Below are positions 54,010-62,838 of a stretch of DNA of 64,000 nt, piece after piece. The notes under the pieces are model-generated. The model saw nothing but the letters and a program-made list of their open reading frames with translations. It made no database searches and was not told the DNA's origin. Source of the DNA: Verrucolacustris sp044348085 (GTDB taxonomy: Bacteria > Verrucomicrobiota > Verrucomicrobiia > Methylacidiphilales > Verrucolacustridaceae); contig JBIKTM010000006.1 in NCBI GenBank assembly GCA_044348085.1, forward strand, positions 21,772 to 85,771, read 5' to 3'. Each line of letters opens with the position of its first letter. The stretch's first letter is position 1. The translations under genes were made by a program, and so were the position numbers.

Positions 54010-54311
54010 GAAGGAGTGGAACAAATCTTTTCTAAATACTCCCACGAATAAATACCCGTCCCATGCCCATCCTCCCACGTTGGTTGAATCGCATACCCTC
54101 CCACCCGTTGCATCCCCTTCAGCCGAAAACTTTCCTCCGTCAACTTTTGATCAAACCCAGGAACTGATCTCGTTAAACCCGGTTCGCCCGCACATGCCGC
54201 ACAAGGACACCTTTTACGCATCTCCTCCAACCCCACATAACTCTCCTGACCATCCGGCCATCGAATCGCTAACTCTCTCCCGATGACCTGCAAGTCCGCG
54301 GGAGTCGCCAA
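54006..54311 (-). CDS. DUF971 family protein (GBBH-like N-terminal domain)
   Basis: A 101-residue small protein with ELAIRWPDGQESYVGLEEMRKRCPCAACAG, giving a CPCAAC cysteine cluster that fits a zinc site, and YAIQPTWEDGHGTGIYSWEYLEKIC. This matches DUF971, the domain found at the N-terminus of gamma-butyrobetaine hydroxylases and often near iron-sulfur assembly genes. Function unknown. It lies 12 bp after the SHMT fusion and ends in the MFS gene. Confidence 0.85.
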   Translation of the reverse strand: MATPADLQVIGRELAIRWPDGQESYVGLEEMRKRCPCAACAGEPGLTRSVPGFDQKLTEESFRLKGMQRVGGYAIQPTWEDGHGTGIYSWEYLEKICSTPS

Positions 54312-54323
54312 AGGAAAATCCGC

Positions 54324-56498
54324 CTAACTCGCCAGCGGAAAGAGCGCCGTCAGACGTCGCACTTCGGCTCGTACCGCTTCCAGCCCCGCAGGATCATTCC
54401 GCTTTTGCAAAGCCTGATGGATTAAATTTGCGATATCAAACATCTCCGATTCCTTCATTCCACGTGTTGTCATGGCGGGCGTACCCAATCGAATGCCCGA
54501 AGGTTTCATCGGCGAGGCAGTATCAAACGGGATCGAGTTCTTATTCACCGTAATTCCTGCGGCATCGAGCGCCTCCTGCGCCACTTTTCCATCCATACCC
54601 ACCGGTCTCAAATCCACCAGCATGAGATGATTGTCCGTTCCACCAGATACGATCCGATACCCGTGTTTCTTTAATCCCTCCGCCAAGGCTCGTGCGTTCC
54701 GTACCACCTGGGCTTGATACTCTTTAAACTCCGGCTTTAACGCCTCCAAAAAGCAGATCGCCTTACCCGCAATCACATGCATCAAAGGTCCGCCCTGAAC
54801 TCCTGGGAAAACCATCGAATCAATCTCTTTTGCGTACTTGGCCTTGCACAAAATAATTCCGCCTCTCGGCCCACGTAAACCCTTGTGCGTCGTCGTGGTC
54901 ACAAAATCCGCATGGGGCACGGGATTGGGATGAACTCCCCCCGCAACCAGTCCCGATACGTGCGCCATATCCGCAAAAAGGAGGGCCCCCACCTTGTCCG
55001 CTATCTCTCTCATCCTCGCATAGTCCAGCAACCTAGAGTACGCCGATGCTCCTACCGTGATCATCTTAGGCTGGAACTCCAGAGCCGCTTTTTCCAATAA
55101 ATCGTAGTCTACACGCTCCGTCTTCGGATCCACACCATAGTGCTTCACTGTATAAAACATTCCCGAGAAATTCTTTGGATGCCCGTGCGTCAAATGGCCC
55201 CCGTGAGCCAAATCCATCGTGAGAATTTTATCCCCATGCTTCAGAAAAGCGAAATACACCGCCGTGTTGGCCTGCGCCCCGGAATGCGGCTGAACATTCG
55301 CATGTTCCGCCCCAAACAACTCCTTGGCTCGATCGATCGCTGCCTGCTCCACATCATCCACAAACTCACATCCGCCATACCAGCGACGCCCAGGATAACC
55401 CTCCGCATACTTGTTCGTTAAACACGAACCTTGGGCCTGCATTACGGCAGGGCTTGTAAAGTTTTCGGATGCGATCAACTCAATATTTTCAGATTGGCGT
55501 CGGTGCTCCAAACGAATCGCTTCAGCCACCCGCGTGTCCGTCTTGGCTAAGTCCGGACCCACAGGATCTCCTCCCTTGCCCGCACCTAGATTTTGCAAAC
55601 GACTCACCGACTCCTCGTAACGAGCCCCTCGGAATGAAGCAGAGATCCACTCCTGCACACACGCCCGAGCATCCGACGCCCCCAAATCATCCGCTCCTAA
55701 GCAGAGAACATTCGCGTGATATCGTTCTCGGGCTAGCCGAGCCATTTCCGGAGAAGTTGCGACCACTGCCCGTACACTTGGGAAACGATTTGCCCCCATA
55801 CAAAGCCCTATTCCCGATCTTCCTACCAGGACTGCCCCTTGCAGACGACCGCTTCCAATCGCCTCAGCCGTTACCTTCGCAATCTCTGGAAATTCCTCAC
55901 TTCCACCCGCCGCTAACATCACCGTTAGACACCCCTCATCTCGTAGAACTTCTGCCGCCTCTCCCATCAAAATCCTGCCCGAGGAATCTCCAGCCAATCC
56001 AATGGCCACCGCCCCCCCCGTTGCGACTGCTCCCTTCCCTGCCCCGTTTCGCACTACCTCCAGCAAAGAAGGAATGGACTGCTCGATCTGATCTCGGCAC
56101 GCCCGATACGTTTCACGGGATTGACCAATAGGATCATCCACCTCCCTCTCGTCCGGCGCCAAACCCGGCTGAAATTCACGAAGCATAAATGTTTTTTCAG
56201 CTGCCGAAGGATAGAGAAGAAGCAATGAATCCAAATGACCATACGTCATGACAAAAATACAATCCGCCTTGCGAACCAACTCCTGATGAATGGGTTGACT
56301 CCGCAAGCGCGAGATATCCAACCCCTTCTCCTTCATCACCTCAATCGCATAAGAGCTTGGGGGTTGCCCATTCACGGCTCCGATTCCGGCCGAACTGACC
56401 TCAATATTTCGATCTCCGTTTAACTGACTTCGCAACAGCTCTTCAGCCATGGGACTACGACAAACATTTCCCGTACAGATAAATAAAACATTCTTCAT
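54324..56498 (-). CDS. glyA: Three-domain fusion: LMW protein phosphatase + RpiB-like + serine hydroxymethyltransferase
   Basis: A single 724-residue frame. Residues 1-150 are a low-molecular-weight phosphatase with CTGNVCRS (CX5R) and the DP acid in DDPIG. Residues about 163-305 align to ribose-5-phosphate isomerase B, including GRSGIGLCMGANRFPSVRAVVA and RERYHANVLCLGA, but the residues matching E. coli Cys66, His99 and Asp9-His10 read G226, R259 and A169-G170, so this domain looks inactive. Residues about 316-724 are a full serine hydroxymethyltransferase with the PLP Lys at K539 in TTTTHKGLRGPRGG. Serine-glycine and one-carbon metabolism is the clear enzymatic role. In Bacillus separate ywlE, rpiB and glyA lie in this order, so the fusion mirrors gene order. 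Overlaps the pseudo-protease gene by ATGA. Confidence 0.93.
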   Translation of the reverse strand: MKNVLFICTGNVCRSPMAEELLRSQLNGDRNIEVSSAGIGAVNGQPPSSYAIEVMKEKGLDISRLRSQPIHQELVRKADCIFVMTYGHLDSLLLLYPSAAEKTFMLREFQPGLAPDEREVDDPIGQSRETYRACRDQIEQSIPSLLEVVRNGAGKGAVATGGAVAIGLAGDSSGRILMGEAAEVLRDEGCLTVMLAAGGSEEFPEIAKVTAEAIGSGRLQGAVLVGRSGIGLCMGANRFPSVRAVVATSPEMARLARERYHANVLCLGADDLGASDARACVQEWISASFRGARYEESVSRLQNLGAGKGGDPVGPDLAKTDTRVAEAIRLEHRRQSENIELIASENFTSPAVMQAQGSCLTNKYAEGYPGRRWYGGCEFVDDVEQAAIDRAKELFGAEHANVQPHSGAQANTAVYFAFLKHGDKILTMDLAHGGHLTHGHPKNFSGMFYTVKHYGVDPKTERVDYDLLEKAALEFQPKMITVGASAYSRLLDYARMREIADKVGALLFADMAHVSGLVAGGVHPNPVPHADFVTTTTHKGLRGPRGGIILCKAKYAKEIDSMVFPGVQGGPLMHVIAGKAICFLEALKPEFKEYQAQVVRNARALAEGLKKHGYRIVSGGTDNHLMLVDLRPVGMDGKVAQEALDAAGITVNKNSIPFDTASPMKPSGIRLGTPAMTTRGMKESEMFDIANLIHQALQKRNDPAGLEAVRAEVRRLTALFPLAS

Positions 56499-57679
56499 GC
56501 TAGGTTGGAAAAAAGAATTTGCCCCCGAAACGGGTATGGGTCAAATGTTGCCCGTCTGCTTGGAGGAAACTTTCTCAATGCCCTGAGAAGATCTCCCGCC
56601 CTTTGTAACCCCTTATCCTGGGGGGGTCTTTTAACCTCATCTTTCTTATCTCCCGCCGACATCATTCCCTCCTGTTCCACATCCTCATTTTGTATGAGGG
56701 AGGCCTCATTGGGTCTCTTGATCGGGGGCACCTCCGCCACGGTAGATGCAATGGTCGCCTCTCCCCCAGGCCAAATCTCCGTATCTACCACCCCACTCGC
56801 CAATAAATTTAGATCGGGGGGTAACGGTCTTCCCACAGGAGCTTGTCCGCCCGGCAACACAATCTCCCCTTGAATTTTGAAAACAGATCGGCCCGAAGAT
56901 AACCGGGTTTCAGCCAACCACCCCATCTGACCTGCACTAGATTGCCCAATCAGGATCGCTCCACCCCGCTCCTGCAAAAGATAGGCCAGTAACTCTCCTG
57001 CTCCCCTCAGTTCAGATCCCACTAGAACAATCAGCGGATATCCAGCACCCATTCCCAAAGGTTGCCGATCCGAACGAAACACCTTCTCCTTTCCCGCTCC
57101 ATCCCTCCACGTAAACAGAACCTCGCCCGGAGTTACAAATAACCCCGCCACCTCAGCCGCCGCCTCCAAACTTTGAGTCGGCAAACACTCCCGTAAATCC
57201 AAAACTGCGCCCAACGGATTTTTCTGCTTCCAAACCAGCCAATCCCGCCCCATTGCCTCAGCCACCGCTACTCCCAAACTTCTCACACGCCAGTAAGCGA
57301 CGGGACCCGGCAAAAGTTCGGCCACCCAAGGTCGCTCCGGTGATGCACTCTTTCTCGCATCTGCAAATGCCCAACGTCCCCCAGACTGCTCAAAAGCCTT
57401 ACCGATTTTTGCGGGAGTCGGCTCCTCCGTCATACCCATCAAACGACCAATTTCCACCGCCTCAGCCGCTTTCAACGGCCGAAAGGGCTGCGGAGCAGGC
57501 ACCGCTGCAGGTCGTACGGGCGCACTCTTGGTCTCTGCCCGAGATACCGGACGCATCCGCGTCTTGGCCTTCTCCACCCACCCCCCCCATCCACCCGAAA
57601 GCCCAGACAATCGGGGCGCTACCCAGACCCCAAGGGCAATGCCCACAAAAAGAAGCAGAATTCCTCGAAAGACTTTCAT
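56495..57679 (-). CDS. S41 protease-like protein with lost catalytic residues
   Basis: A 394-residue exported or membrane-anchored protein (signal anchor residues 4-21). The region 157-255 follows the tail-protease fold: GAVLDLRE, YPLIVLVGSELRGAGELLAYLLQERGGAILIGQSSAG. Aligned with the active S41 enzyme of this window (S305, K330), the catalytic places read G226 and Q251, so peptidase activity is not expected. A Pro-rich linker precedes the domain and the C-terminus is Lys/Asp-rich. It probably serves as a binding or scaffold protein. It overlaps the SHMT fusion by ATGA. Confidence 0.65.
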   Translation of the reverse strand: MKVFRGILLLFVGIALGVWVAPRLSGLSGGWGGWVEKAKTRMRPVSRAETKSAPVRPAAVPAPQPFRPLKAAEAVEIGRLMGMTEEPTPAKIGKAFEQSGGRWAFADARKSASPERPWVAELLPGPVAYWRVRSLGVAVAEAMGRDWLVWKQKNPLGAVLDLRECLPTQSLEAAAEVAGLFVTPGEVLFTWRDGAGKEKVFRSDRQPLGMGAGYPLIVLVGSELRGAGELLAYLLQERGGAILIGQSSAGQMGWLAETRLSSGRSVFKIQGEIVLPGGQAPVGRPLPPDLNLLASGVVDTEIWPGGEATIASTVAEVPPIKRPNEASLIQNEDVEQEGMMSAGDKKDEVKRPPQDKGLQRAGDLLRALRKFPPSRRATFDPYPFRGQILFSNLA

Positions 57680-57725
57680 TTCAAACTCACCTTACCTTGA
57701 TGAAAAAAATCTTCCACCCCGCTTC

Positions 57726-59015
57726 TTACTCTTCGAAAACAACTTTTCCCAAAGCCCGATGCCCTATATCCCGCCGAAAATGCCGACCCTCAAAACGAAC
57801 GCCCTTCACTCCCGCATAAGCTCGCTCCCGCGCAGTCTTTAAATCTGTTCCCCAGCCCGTTACCGCCAAAACCCGCCCCCCCGATACCTCCACCCCATGC
57901 TTTCCCCTCTTTGTTCCCGCATGAAAAATCGCCGTATCGGGCAACTCCTCCCCTAATTCGATCCTCTGCCCAAAAATCGGGTGAGCAGGATACCCTGGAG
58001 CCGCTATCACCACCGTCATGGCAGAGCCGTGATCAGTCTGAACCACTATCTTTGCCAAATCCCCATCCGCCGCCGCCACCAGAAGGTCCCATAAAGGAGA
58101 CCGCAAAAGCGGAAGAAGCACCTCCGTCTCTGGATCCCCAAATCGACAATTGTACTCCAAAACCTTTGGCCCCTCCTTCGTTAACATCAACCCTGCATAA
58201 AGTACTCCCCGATACTCAATCCCCTCTGCCGCCAACCCCGCCAAAGTAGGCCGAAAAATCTTCTCCTCCACCTCAGCCAAAAGCTCTGAGGTCGCACGCG
58301 GGGCGGGCGCATACGCCCCCATTCCGCCCGTATTCAAACCCGTGTCTCCCTCCCCCACCCGCTTGTGATCCTGTGCACTGGGTAAAAAAACCAGATTTTT
58401 GCCATCCGTCACCGCGTGCAAACTGAGTTCCTCCCCCACTAAAAACTCCTCCAATAACACCTTTGCCCCCGCATCCCCAAACACCCGATTTTCCAACATC
58501 TCCCTCATCGCATGCACAGCCTCAGGTTGACTCTCTGCAATCACCACTCCTTTTCCTGCCGCCAAACCATCTGCCTTCACCACCACAGGAAAGGTCATCC
58601 CCTCCAAAAAATCTAAAGCCTCCTTCATCGTTGTAAACGACCCCGCACGGGCCGTTGGAATCTTTTGGCGAACCAGCAGATCCTTGCAGAACGATTTACT
58701 CCCCTCTAGCTGCGCGCCCTTCGCCCCAGGCCCAAACACCCGAATCCCCGCCCCTCGCAACCGGTCCGCTAAACCAGCACAAAGAGGCGCCTCGGGGCCT
58801 ATCACCACCAACCCCGGCCTCTCTTTGACCGCCCAGCCCGTAATCCCATCCAAATCAGTGGAGGCGAAGGGAAGGTTAACCCCCACTTGGGCAGTTCCCG
58901 CGTTCCCAGGCGCAAACCAGATTTTCTCAATCCGCTTATCTTGGGCAAATTTCCATCCCAAGGCATGCTCCCTGCCTCCCCCACCTACAACCAAAACGCT
59001 GCACCTCTTTTCCAT
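57726..59015 (-). CDS. purD: Phosphoribosylamine-glycine ligase
   Basis: A 429-residue ATP-grasp enzyme of purine synthesis that joins phosphoribosylamine with glycine. LVVGGGGREHALGWK, VVIGPEAPLCAGLAD, FPVVVKADGLAAGKGVVIA, LPSAQDHKRVGEGDTGLNTGGMGAYAPAP and EYNCRFGDPETE are all present. Glycine supply by the SHMT domain three genes downstream fits. The start is divergent from the nitric oxide synthase gene, 99 bp apart. Confidence 0.97.
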   Translation of the reverse strand: MEKRCSVLVVGGGGREHALGWKFAQDKRIEKIWFAPGNAGTAQVGVNLPFASTDLDGITGWAVKERPGLVVIGPEAPLCAGLADRLRGAGIRVFGPGAKGAQLEGSKSFCKDLLVRQKIPTARAGSFTTMKEALDFLEGMTFPVVVKADGLAAGKGVVIAESQPEAVHAMREMLENRVFGDAGAKVLLEEFLVGEELSLHAVTDGKNLVFLPSAQDHKRVGEGDTGLNTGGMGAYAPAPRATSELLAEVEEKIFRPTLAGLAAEGIEYRGVLYAGLMLTKEGPKVLEYNCRFGDPETEVLLPLLRSPLWDLLVAAADGDLAKIVVQTDHGSAMTVVIAAPGYPAHPIFGQRIELGEELPDTAIFHAGTKRGKHGVEVSGGRVLAVTGWGTDLKTARERAYAGVKGVRFEGRHFRRDIGHRALGKVVFEE

Positions 59016-59114
59016 GAAGCTATCTCTTTTCGCAACTTACCCGATTTACAAAAGCAAAGATTTTACCCATGGAGAGATATTTTACGCCGAGGTGTGAAGG
59101 AGTAGACTTAAAAA

Positions 59115-60260
59115 ATGTCCACTTGCCCCTTTCTTGCCTTTTCAGAACGTCTGCGGCTCACCGGTCGACGCAAGCCCCTTCCACTTACCAAATCCGCGGA
59201 CGCCTTCCTACACCTTCTTCAATCCGAAAAAGAGGCACCCCCAGTCCCTCATGCCCGCTTCCGCCAAGTCGCCCAATCCATCCAGAAAATAGGTACCTAC
59301 TCTCTCACCTTTCCTGAACTCAGCTACGGCTGTCGGTTGGCTTGGCGAAATAGTGTTCGCTGCGTCGGCCGATTTTTCTGGTCCAAGCTGGATGTTATAG
59401 ATGCACGGAACGCCCAGACCGAAAAGGAGATCTACCATGCTTGCCTTCGCCACCTTCAACACGCAACTCACCACGGCTCCATTCGATCCACAGTCACCGT
59501 ATTTCCTCCTGCAGATTCCAAGGGCCGAGGCCCGCGCATCTGGAACTATCAGCTCAGCCGATATGCCGGCTACCGAATGAATAAAAAACAGATTCTAGGC
59601 GATCCAGCCGAAGCTGATTTTACCGACCTTTGCCTCAAGCTCGGCTGGACTCCACCCAAAAACCGCACTCCTTTCGATCTCCTTCCGATCGTGATTTCTC
59701 TTCCAGGAAAAAACCCTCGTCTTTTTCCTCCCCCAAAAAAAGAAACTCTGGAGGTCTCCATCCGTCATCCCGATTCCTCCTGCCTCGACTCTCTCCAACT
59801 CCGCTGGGTAGCCCTCCCAGTCGTTTCCAATATGCGCCTTGAAATCGGTGGCATCTCCTTCCCAGCCGCTCCCTTCAGTGGTTGGTATATGGAAACGGAG
59901 ATCGGTGCCCGGAACTTTGCCGATGAAAATCGCTACAACCTCCTTCCAGAAGTTGCCCGCCGACTCCGGCTCGACTCTTCCCGCCCTGCCACCCTTTGGA
60001 AAGATCGTGCTCTCGTGGAACTCAACAGGGCCGTTCTCCACTCCTTCAATAAAGCAAAAGTCCGAATCATCGATCACCACTCCGCCACAGCGTCTCATCT
60101 TCGCTTTGAGGAAGACGAATTCAAAGCAGGTCGACCCGTCCTGGGTCGCTGGGACTGGCTCATCCCTCCTCTCTCGGGCTCTCTCACAAAAATTTGGAAC
60201 CGCTCGTACAACTCCACTGAATACTCTCCTAATTTTCTACATCAAAAACGCCCATACTAA
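59115..60260 (+). CDS. nos: Nitric oxide synthase, oxygenase domain only
   Basis: A 381-residue heme-thiolate enzyme that oxidises arginine to citrulline and NO. The heme Cys is C83 in AWRNSVRCVGRFFW. FPAAPFSGWYMETEIGARNFADENRYNLLPEVA holds the substrate Glu, and RIIDHHSATASHLRFEEDEFKAGRPVLGRWDWLIPPLSGSLTKIW is the pterin/dimer region. No reductase or calmodulin part follows, as in other bacterial NOS, so electrons must come from unlinked reductases. An AAGGAG site lies about 12 nt upstream. The next gene starts 2 bp after it. Confidence 0.95.
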   Translation: MSTCPFLAFSERLRLTGRRKPLPLTKSADAFLHLLQSEKEAPPVPHARFRQVAQSIQKIGTYSLTFPELSYGCRLAWRNSVRCVGRFFWSKLDVIDARNAQTEKEIYHACLRHLQHATHHGSIRSTVTVFPPADSKGRGPRIWNYQLSRYAGYRMNKKQILGDPAEADFTDLCLKLGWTPPKNRTPFDLLPIVISLPGKNPRLFPPPKKETLEVSIRHPDSSCLDSLQLRWVALPVVSNMRLEIGGISFPAAPFSGWYMETEIGARNFADENRYNLLPEVARRLRLDSSRPATLWKDRALVELNRAVLHSFNKAKVRIIDHHSATASHLRFEEDEFKAGRPVLGRWDWLIPPLSGSLTKIWNRSYNSTEYSPNFLHQKRPY

Positions 60261-60262
60261 AA

Positions 60263-61069
60263 ATGCGAATCCTTCTTTTATGCCTGATTTTTCTGGCCTC
60301 CCTATCTTTGGCCCAAACCTCCTCCTCTTTTCCTTGGCCAGAGGGAGAAAAATTAACCTACCTGATTCAGTGGGGACCGATCGATGCAGCGGAAGCCACC
60401 TTCACAGCTCGAAGCGAGCCCAAACGGGAAGGGATCGAGAGATTTGAGCTTTTCCTTCGCTCCCGCGGTCCGATTGAAGCCTTCTACCCAATTCGCACCA
60501 GAATCACCTCTCTAACTCAACTTAACCCCTGGCGGACCACCGAATACATTCAAGATCGTAACGAAGGAGGAAACATTCGAAATCGACGCACCCTACCCGA
60601 CTACTCGGTTCGATTGGGGCGCTTCTTTCCCGCCCCAGGCAAAGCCGAAGAAAATTTCGATCTTCTCGAAGGCCCGTATGAGGACTTTGGTTCCATGCTC
60701 TATCACGTACGTGCCTATCCATGGCAAACCGGTGCCGCCGTCACATGGCAGGTCATTGAAAATAAAGAACCTCTTTTCGCAAAAATATCCTGTTCCCAAA
60801 TCGGCATGCTCGAAATCGAGGATGATCCTCCCCGACGCTTGATTGAAATCTTAGGCGAGCCTTATGGCCCCTCCACCCGTCACAAAGGATGGATGAGAAT
60901 GTGGATCACTGACGATGCACGCCGAATTCCTGTTTTTGCGAAACTCAAGTTTCAGTATGGAATGTTCGAAATACGCCTGATCCGTGGTGGAGGGCCAGAA
61001 CTCGATTACCGCCCCGACGGGGAACCCATACCAATTCTCTCCGAGATGGAAACAAATCCAAACCCCTAA
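60263..61069 (+). CDS. DUF3108 domain-containing exported protein
   Basis: A 268-residue exported protein: signal peptide (MRILLLCLIFLASLSLAQ), then GEKLTYLIQWGPIDAAEATFTA, the opening strand set of DUF3108, and later FGSMLYHVRAYPW and RMWITDDARRIPVFAKLKFQYGMFEIRL. The family is lipocalin-like and of unknown function. Starts 2 bp after nos, so it is likely co-expressed; a functional tie is not known. Confidence 0.85.
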   Translation: MRILLLCLIFLASLSLAQTSSSFPWPEGEKLTYLIQWGPIDAAEATFTARSEPKREGIERFELFLRSRGPIEAFYPIRTRITSLTQLNPWRTTEYIQDRNEGGNIRNRRTLPDYSVRLGRFFPAPGKAEENFDLLEGPYEDFGSMLYHVRAYPWQTGAAVTWQVIENKEPLFAKISCSQIGMLEIEDDPPRRLIEILGEPYGPSTRHKGWMRMWITDDARRIPVFAKLKFQYGMFEIRLIRGGGPELDYRPDGEPIPILSEMETNPNP

Positions 61070-61112
61070 CTATTTCTTCGCTCCCAACCCTATCCCTAGA
61101 CAAAACTAGACC

Positions 61113-61709
61113 ATGCAGCGCCTCATCATCGAAGCTTCCACCCCGACTGTGACATGGGTCTGGGCGCAAGATCAGAAAGTCCTTCACTCTGGGACTCTCT
61201 CCGGAACAGTTGCCTCATCTTTAATTCCCTCCTTACAGAAAAATCTTCCCCTCCACACTCCTGCCGATCAAATCCTCGTAGGGGTCGGCCCTGGATCTTT
61301 TTCAGGAATACGCGCCGCAATCGCCACAGCGCAAGGCATCGCCGCCTCATGGTCTTGCCCTGTTTTGCCCATCCGTAGCACCCACGCCATCGCTCAACAA
61401 TTTCCCGAAGTCACTCATCTGGGAATTTTTTCCGATGCACGCCGAGGCGATGTCTTTGCCACTTTCTACTACCACGGCAAACTCTGCCGTCCCACCACAG
61501 TTCACCCCATGAGCCTTCTCCCCGAACTCCTATCGCGATGTACACTAGCCGTAACTCCAGACGGTTTGGCAGGTGTTTCAAAAATCGCCCATCCTTCCGC
61601 CATTCATCTTCTAGCCTCCCTCGTCTCATCACCCCTGGAACCCGATCTGCCCTTAGCTCCTCTTCATCTTCGCCCTGCCGTCGCTCCCTCCCGTACCCCC
61701 CTTTTTTAA
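61113..61709 (+). CDS. tsaB: tRNA threonylcarbamoyladenosine biosynthesis protein TsaB
   Basis: A 198-residue ASKHA-fold partner of TsaD. RLIIEASTPTVTW is the N-terminal strand, VGVGPGSFSGIRAAIATAQGIA the family motif and FSDARRGDVFATFYY the second. It dimerizes with TsaD (encoded at 39.6 kb) for t6A37 synthesis. Shorter than some, normal for TsaB. Confidence 0.93.
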   Translation: MQRLIIEASTPTVTWVWAQDQKVLHSGTLSGTVASSLIPSLQKNLPLHTPADQILVGVGPGSFSGIRAAIATAQGIAASWSCPVLPIRSTHAIAQQFPEVTHLGIFSDARRGDVFATFYYHGKLCRPTTVHPMSLLPELLSRCTLAVTPDGLAGVSKIAHPSAIHLLASLVSSPLEPDLPLAPLHLRPAVAPSRTPLF

Positions 61710-61746
61710 CTCTCACCTTGCAACCTCCATCCCTACGATTCCCTCA

Positions 61747-62838
61747 ATGAAGGTTGATCGCAACGCCCGTACATGGTGCGAAATATCCTTGCCTGCTCTA
61801 CGCAAGAACCTCCGCACTCTTCGACGCTGCCTTCCTTCGAAGAACAAAATCCTCGCTGTTATCAAAGACAATGCGTACGGCCACGGACTCATTCCTGTCG
61901 CTCGCACCTTGCTGCAAGCGGGTTGCGAAGAGTTTGGTGTGGCCTGCGTATCGGAGGGAGTCCAACTACGTAAAGCAGGCATCCGCCAACCCATTCTTCT
62001 ACTAGGTTCCACTCTTCCCTTCGAATTCAAGACGGCCCTTGAACATCAACTCACTGTGACCCTCTCTTCCTTGACCGAGGCCCAAGAGCTTCTGCGTGTA
62101 ACTCTCCGGACCCGTAAAACAGCACGAGTTCAGGCCAAACTCGACACAGGAATGAACCGCCTCGGTGCGACACCACCAGAATTCACTCAACTCCTTTTTT
62201 TCATCGCGCAACATCCCTCTCTCGATCTTGTGGGAACCTTTACCCATCTCGCCTGTGCCGATTCGAACCCTGCCTTCACTCAACGCCAACTCGTTCGCTC
62301 TAATCTTTTACCAAAAAGCCTGCCCCATCACTGGTCCAACACGGCCGCTGTGCTGCAATCTCTATCCCTCTCTTCGACCCACGCCCGCCCCGGACTCGGC
62401 CTATATGGCTACTCTCCTTTGGGCCGATCTACGCCTCATCTTCAGCCCGTACTCTCGTGGAAATCTCGCATCCTTCTCGTCCGAACTGTCACCCGAGGAC
62501 AATCCATCAGCTACGGGGCTACGTTCCAAGCTTCACGAAATATGCGAGTGGCTACCGTTGCAACAGGCTACGCGCACGGACTTCCTCGCTCCCTCTCCTC
62601 CTGTGGCCACGCTCTCGTTCAAGGCCGCCTCTGCCCGATCCTCGGACGCGTTACAATGGACATGACCCTTCTGGATGTCTCCCGCGTGCCCCATCCACGT
62701 CGCGAACAAGAGGTGGTTTGGATCGGTCGCTCCGGTTCACTCACCCGCACCGCAGCGGATCTCGCACGTGAAGCTGGAACGATTCCTTGGGAGATCCTCA
62801 CCCGCATTCATCCCAGCTTACCTCGGCTTCTGTCCTGA
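61747..62838 (+). CDS. alr: Alanine racemase
   Basis: A 363-residue PLP enzyme that makes D-alanine for peptidoglycan. The PLP Lys is in VIKDNAYGHG; the usual consensus is K-A-N-A-Y-G-H-G, so the residue after Lys is Asp instead of Ala. The substrate-side RVTMDMTLLDVS, SYGATF (tyrosine region) and GYAHGLPR are present. Starts 38 bp after tsaB. The stop overlaps a CTG that may start the next gene. Confidence 0.93.
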   Translation: MKVDRNARTWCEISLPALRKNLRTLRRCLPSKNKILAVIKDNAYGHGLIPVARTLLQAGCEEFGVACVSEGVQLRKAGIRQPILLLGSTLPFEFKTALEHQLTVTLSSLTEAQELLRVTLRTRKTARVQAKLDTGMNRLGATPPEFTQLLFFIAQHPSLDLVGTFTHLACADSNPAFTQRQLVRSNLLPKSLPHHWSNTAAVLQSLSLSSTHARPGLGLYGYSPLGRSTPHLQPVLSWKSRILLVRTVTRGQSISYGATFQASRNMRVATVATGYAHGLPRSLSSCGHALVQGRLCPILGRVTMDMTLLDVSRVPHPRREQEVVWIGRSGSLTRTAADLAREAGTIPWEILTRIHPSLPRLLS

